DNA of 8,177 nucleotides. Origin: Campylobacteraceae bacterium. GTDB lineage: Bacteria; Campylobacterota; Campylobacteria; Campylobacterales; Campylobacteraceae. Below are positions 6,550-8,177 of this stretch, piece by piece. The position numbers and the translations under genes are program-made. The stretch's first letter is position 1. Each line of letters starts with the position of its first letter. The notes under the pieces are model-generated. The model was not told the origin of the DNA. It was given only the letters and a program-made list of their open reading frames with translations, and made no database searches. The stretch covers positions 1 through 8,177 of the forward strand of contig JAISNG010000079.1 in NCBI GenBank assembly GCA_031276365.1. Reading direction: 5' to 3'.

Positions 6550-7281
6550 ATGCTTTTCGGCTTTGAAAAAACAGATAAAACATGGACAGAGAAAGTCCCG
6601 ATACTTTTTCACTCTTTTTCGCGCAGAGAACAGCGAGAGTTTTTTATTAATCAATACAACTGCTGTGTCGGAGAAAATGAGCGTATTGCTTTTAAGGGAG
6701 ATTTTGCTCGCCTTAATCTTTTTGAAATTTTTTCGCATGAGATAACATCAAGACTGAAACCGAAAAATGCTCTTTGCAAAAACAGCCTTAAGGCGTTTGA
6801 TGCGTATTCTGCGGCGCTGATAGAGCTTTTTGTCAAAAAAGATTTTGACAAGCTTGAAATAACAGCGAAAACAACCGCCGCAATGCCAAAACTGCCGCAG
6901 GCAAAGTTGATTTTTAGGATATTTGCAGGCGAAAAATGCGGGATAATGTTTGACGCAAAGACGCTTTTTTCGGAGTTTGTACTGACAAAAATCGCGCGTA
7001 AAAATCCTGACAAAGCTGTGTATTTTAAAGATGATTTGATTGTTGTTGAAAAAGACGGTGAGTGTCTGCTTAGCATTATGTTGTGTTTCAAAAAGTTTGA
7101 CAAGGACAACATACATCTTGTAAAGGAGGAGATAGACGAGGCTTGGAGAAAGGTTGCAAGAGAAAATATCAAATCTCTTTATATCATTTTTCCTAAAAAC
7201 AGGGCGTTTAAGCGCCATATAGAGGTTAAAAACCCATGCTTTACCGATTCGCTGGTGAAGCTTGTTCCATATACTATTTAA
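6550..7281 (+). CDS. Conserved-looking soluble protein of unknown function, first gene of flavodoxin unit
   Basis: 243 residues; I do not recognise a named family. It has no signal peptide or membrane span. Features: MLFGFEKTDKTW opening, a Cys pair (C38-C39) in NQYNCCVGENE, a basic segment around 64-82, a middle region rich in Ala/Lys, and a C-terminal part that reads as strand (163-167), strand (172-180), long charged helix (about 186-207), strand (209-214), i.e. an alpha/beta unit. Six Cys are scattered (38, 39, 76, 130, 172, 179) plus C230. ATG at 6550 is chosen over an in-frame TTG at 6457: the extra 31 residues (an Ile-rich stretch) would be translated from the promoter and Fur-box DNA and only look like a membrane helix. 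AAGG at 6532-6535 is a distant RBS. Flavodoxin follows after 15 nt, so a shared transcript and perhaps a redox or iron-related role are inferred. Long antisense frames exist here but are shadows. Confidence 0.75.
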   Translation: MLFGFEKTDKTWTEKVPILFHSFSRREQREFFINQYNCCVGENERIAFKGDFARLNLFEIFSHEITSRLKPKNALCKNSLKAFDAYSAALIELFVKKDFDKLEITAKTTAAMPKLPQAKLIFRIFAGEKCGIMFDAKTLFSEFVLTKIARKNPDKAVYFKDDLIVVEKDGECLLSIMLCFKKFDKDNIHLVKEEIDEAWRKVARENIKSLYIIFPKNRAFKRHIEVKNPCFTDSLVKLVPYTI

Positions 7282-7296
7282 TTTCAGGAGATAAAA

Positions 7297-7791
7297 ATGT
7301 CAATAGCTATTGTTTACGGAAGCAGCGGAGGCAACACTGAAGGCGTTGCCAAACTTATTCAAAAAAAACTCGGCAAAGAGGCTGATTTGATAGATATCGG
7401 CAAAGCAAGCGCCGATAAGATAAACAGTTACGATAAGCTTATTTTAGGCACATCAACGTGGTATGAGGGCGAACTGCAGGATGATTGGGAGTCATTTGAC
7501 AAAGACTTGCTTGAGCTGAAAGGTAAAACTGTGGCGCTTTTCGGGCTTGGCGACCAGGAGGGTTACGGCGGCGAATTTTGCAACGGCGTAGGAACTTTGT
7601 ATGAGTTAAGCCTGAAAAAAGGCGCAAATATCGTTGGAGATAAAAATTCTACCGATGGATACAGTTTTGAAGAGTCAAAAGCGGTCGTGGACGGCAAATT
7701 TGTCGGACTTATTGTTGATGAGGACAATCAAAGCGATTTGACTTCAAGCAGAGTTGAAAAGTGGGTAGAGAGCATCAAATCGGCTTTTTAA
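7297..7791 (+). CDS. fldA: Long-chain flavodoxin (FMN electron carrier)
   Basis: Cytoplasmic FMN-binding one-electron carrier of 164 residues, the same length as Helicobacter FldA, which accepts electrons from pyruvate oxidoreductase. Seen in sequence: beta-1 plus phosphate loop YGSSGGNTEG (7-16), W-loop STWYEGELQDDW (53-64, W55), Tyr loop GLGDQEGYGGEF (83-94, Y90), and the insertion that defines long-chain flavodoxins (about 118-145, including STDGYSF and DEDNQSDLT). The phosphate loop is SSGGNT in place of the usual TxTGNT. W55 is present where H. pylori FldA is known to have Ala. C95 sits next to the Tyr loop. A strong AGGAG (7286-7290) precedes the ATG. It is the second gene of a two-gene unit behind a Fur-box-like site and is followed by a hairpin and then a related flavodoxin, so which of the two is the main carrier is open. 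Confidence 0.93.
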   Translation: MSIAIVYGSSGGNTEGVAKLIQKKLGKEADLIDIGKASADKINSYDKLILGTSTWYEGELQDDWESFDKDLLELKGKTVALFGLGDQEGYGGEFCNGVGTLYELSLKKGANIVGDKNSTDGYSFEESKAVVDGKFVGLIVDEDNQSDLTSSRVEKWVESIKSAF

Positions 7792-7798
7792 ACCTCAA

Positions 7799-7842
7799 AA
7801 GGCAGTTTTGATTTGGCCTTACCACGCCAACAAAACTGCCTT
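7799..7842 (+). terminator. Two-part hairpin terminator after flavodoxin
   Basis: A perfect 12-bp stem AAGGCAGTTTTG (7799-7810) / CAAAACTGCCTT (7831-7842) encloses a second 5-bp stem TTGGC (7813-7817) / GCCAA (7826-7830) with loop CTTACCAC (7818-7825); only two bases (7811-7812) bulge out. It starts 7 bp after the stop codon. The tail on the plus strand is only moderately T-rich (TTATTT, then CTCTTT). Read on the minus strand the stem is followed by TTTTGAGGTTT, so it might work in both directions. Confidence 0.7.
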
Positions 7843-7985
7843 ATTTCGCTCTTTACTATTTTTTGCAAACTTTATGAACTTTGGATTTTCACAAAAATAG
7901 CGTATTTTAGTCTCATTTTTTACTAAAAAAACGGAAAATTTCGCGCACAACCATCACTCTTTTAAATTTATTTGCCAAATTAAGA

Positions 7986-7991
7986 TAAAAT
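7986..7991 (+). promoter_or_regulatory. Promoter -10 of the second flavodoxin gene
   Basis: TAAAAT preceded by phased T-rich blocks (7958-7973) in the Campylobacterota manner. Predicted start near 7998 gives a leader of about 67 nt. GATAA-like half-sites overlap or follow it (7984-7988, 8015-8020), reminiscent of the Fur-box half-site but without a good palindrome. Confidence 0.4.
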
Positions 7992-7999
7992 ATATCCCA

Positions 8000-8040
8000 T
8001 AATAAGATGTGAGCGATAATTTTTTTGACGCGGCTTATTA
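8000..8040 (+). other. Possible hairpin in the leader of the second flavodoxin
   Basis: TAATAAG (8000-8006) pairs perfectly with CTTATTA (8034-8040). After one mismatch, 8008-8011 can pair with 8029-8032 counting two G-U pairs. The loop includes a run of T (8020-8026). It ends 13 nt before the RBS AAGGAG (8054-8059), so it could form at the 5' end of the transcript. It is not a terminator, since A-rich sequence follows. Confidence 0.35.
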
Positions 8041-8064
8041 AAAATTAAACTTTAAGGAGAGAAA

Positions 8065-8177
8065 ATGTCTGTTGCTATAGTTTACGGAAGCACAAAAGGC
8101 AATACAAAAGGTGTGGCTGAAATCATAAAAAGCCACTTTGCGGAGGCGGATTTGATAGATATCGCGAAAACGACTCC
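8065..8177 (+). CDS. Second flavodoxin, 5' part only (cut by window end)
   Basis: The first 37 codons of a flavodoxin paralogue. The N-terminus MSVAIVYGSTKGNTKGVAEI carries beta-1 and the FMN phosphate loop (GSTKGNT, 8-14), followed by helix 1 and the EADLIDI strand (27-33). It closely parallels the upstream flavodoxin (about two-thirds identical by eye over this stretch, with a two-residue shorter helix end), so the two probably arose by tandem duplication. RBS AAGGAG (8054-8059) with ideal spacing supports ATG at 8065. It has its own leader and probable promoter and is separated from the first gene by the hairpin, implying independent control. The rest of the protein lies beyond the window, so completeness is unknown. 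Confidence 0.9.
   Translation, partial: MSVAIVYGSTKGNTKGVAEIIKSHFAEADLIDIAKTT

Noticed and set aside
6651..7218. Two long minus-strand frames (173 and 156 residues) opposite the unknown gene
   Set aside because: They are in overlapping frames, have no RBS or family resemblance, and the plus-strand gene fits an operon with flavodoxin. Still, as that gene is itself unassigned, this is the least certain of the shadow rejections.
7905..7928. TTTTAGT/ACTAAAA inverted repeat between the flavodoxin genes
   Set aside because: A 7-bp, nearly all A-T stem with a 10-nt loop is too weak to support a terminator or operator call.

Overview
The window reads as a moderately AT-rich bacterial chromosome segment. 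It is most likely from a member of the Campylobacterota (Epsilonproteobacteria), plausibly a free-living Sulfurimonas-like lineage rather than a host-adapted one. The support is protein character (the flavodoxin resembles the 164-residue Helicobacter FldA; ftsW is followed directly by murG) and promoters that show a TATAAT-like -10 preceded by phased T-runs instead of a clear -35. The genus assignment is inference. All genes look intact except the last, which is cut by the window edge. There is no rRNA, tRNA, CRISPR array or insertion sequence.

Left half (1-4324): septal cell-wall synthesis. ftsI (septal transpeptidase, minus strand) is transcribed away from ftsW-murG (plus strand). The 109-bp gap between them carries one good -10 for each direction. 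FtsW and FtsI are the glycosyltransferase/transpeptidase pair of the divisome, and MurG makes the lipid II they consume, so the three genes form one functional unit around a divergent promoter. ftsW and murG overlap by 4 bp (ATGA). The first 289 bp, downstream of ftsI, hold no convincing gene.

Middle (4325-6363): two membrane transporters facing each other. A LysE/RhtB-type exporter (plus) and a MATE-family exporter (minus) overlap by 10 bp at their 3' ends. Neither substrate can be read from the sequence.

Right half (6364-8177): a probable iron-responsive flavodoxin locus. Between the MATE gene and a two-gene unit lies a near-perfect Fur-box-like palindrome (6503-6517; 13 of 14 specified positions of TGATAATNATTATCA) embedded in promoter DNA. 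The unit consists of a soluble 243-residue protein of unknown function followed after 15 nt by a long-chain flavodoxin. It ends in a long two-part hairpin. About 220 bp further on, a second, related flavodoxin begins with its own promoter and a strong RBS and runs off the window. Flavodoxin replaces ferredoxin when iron is short in many bacteria, so the operator, the flavodoxin pair and the conserved-looking unknown protein together are the most interesting part of the window.
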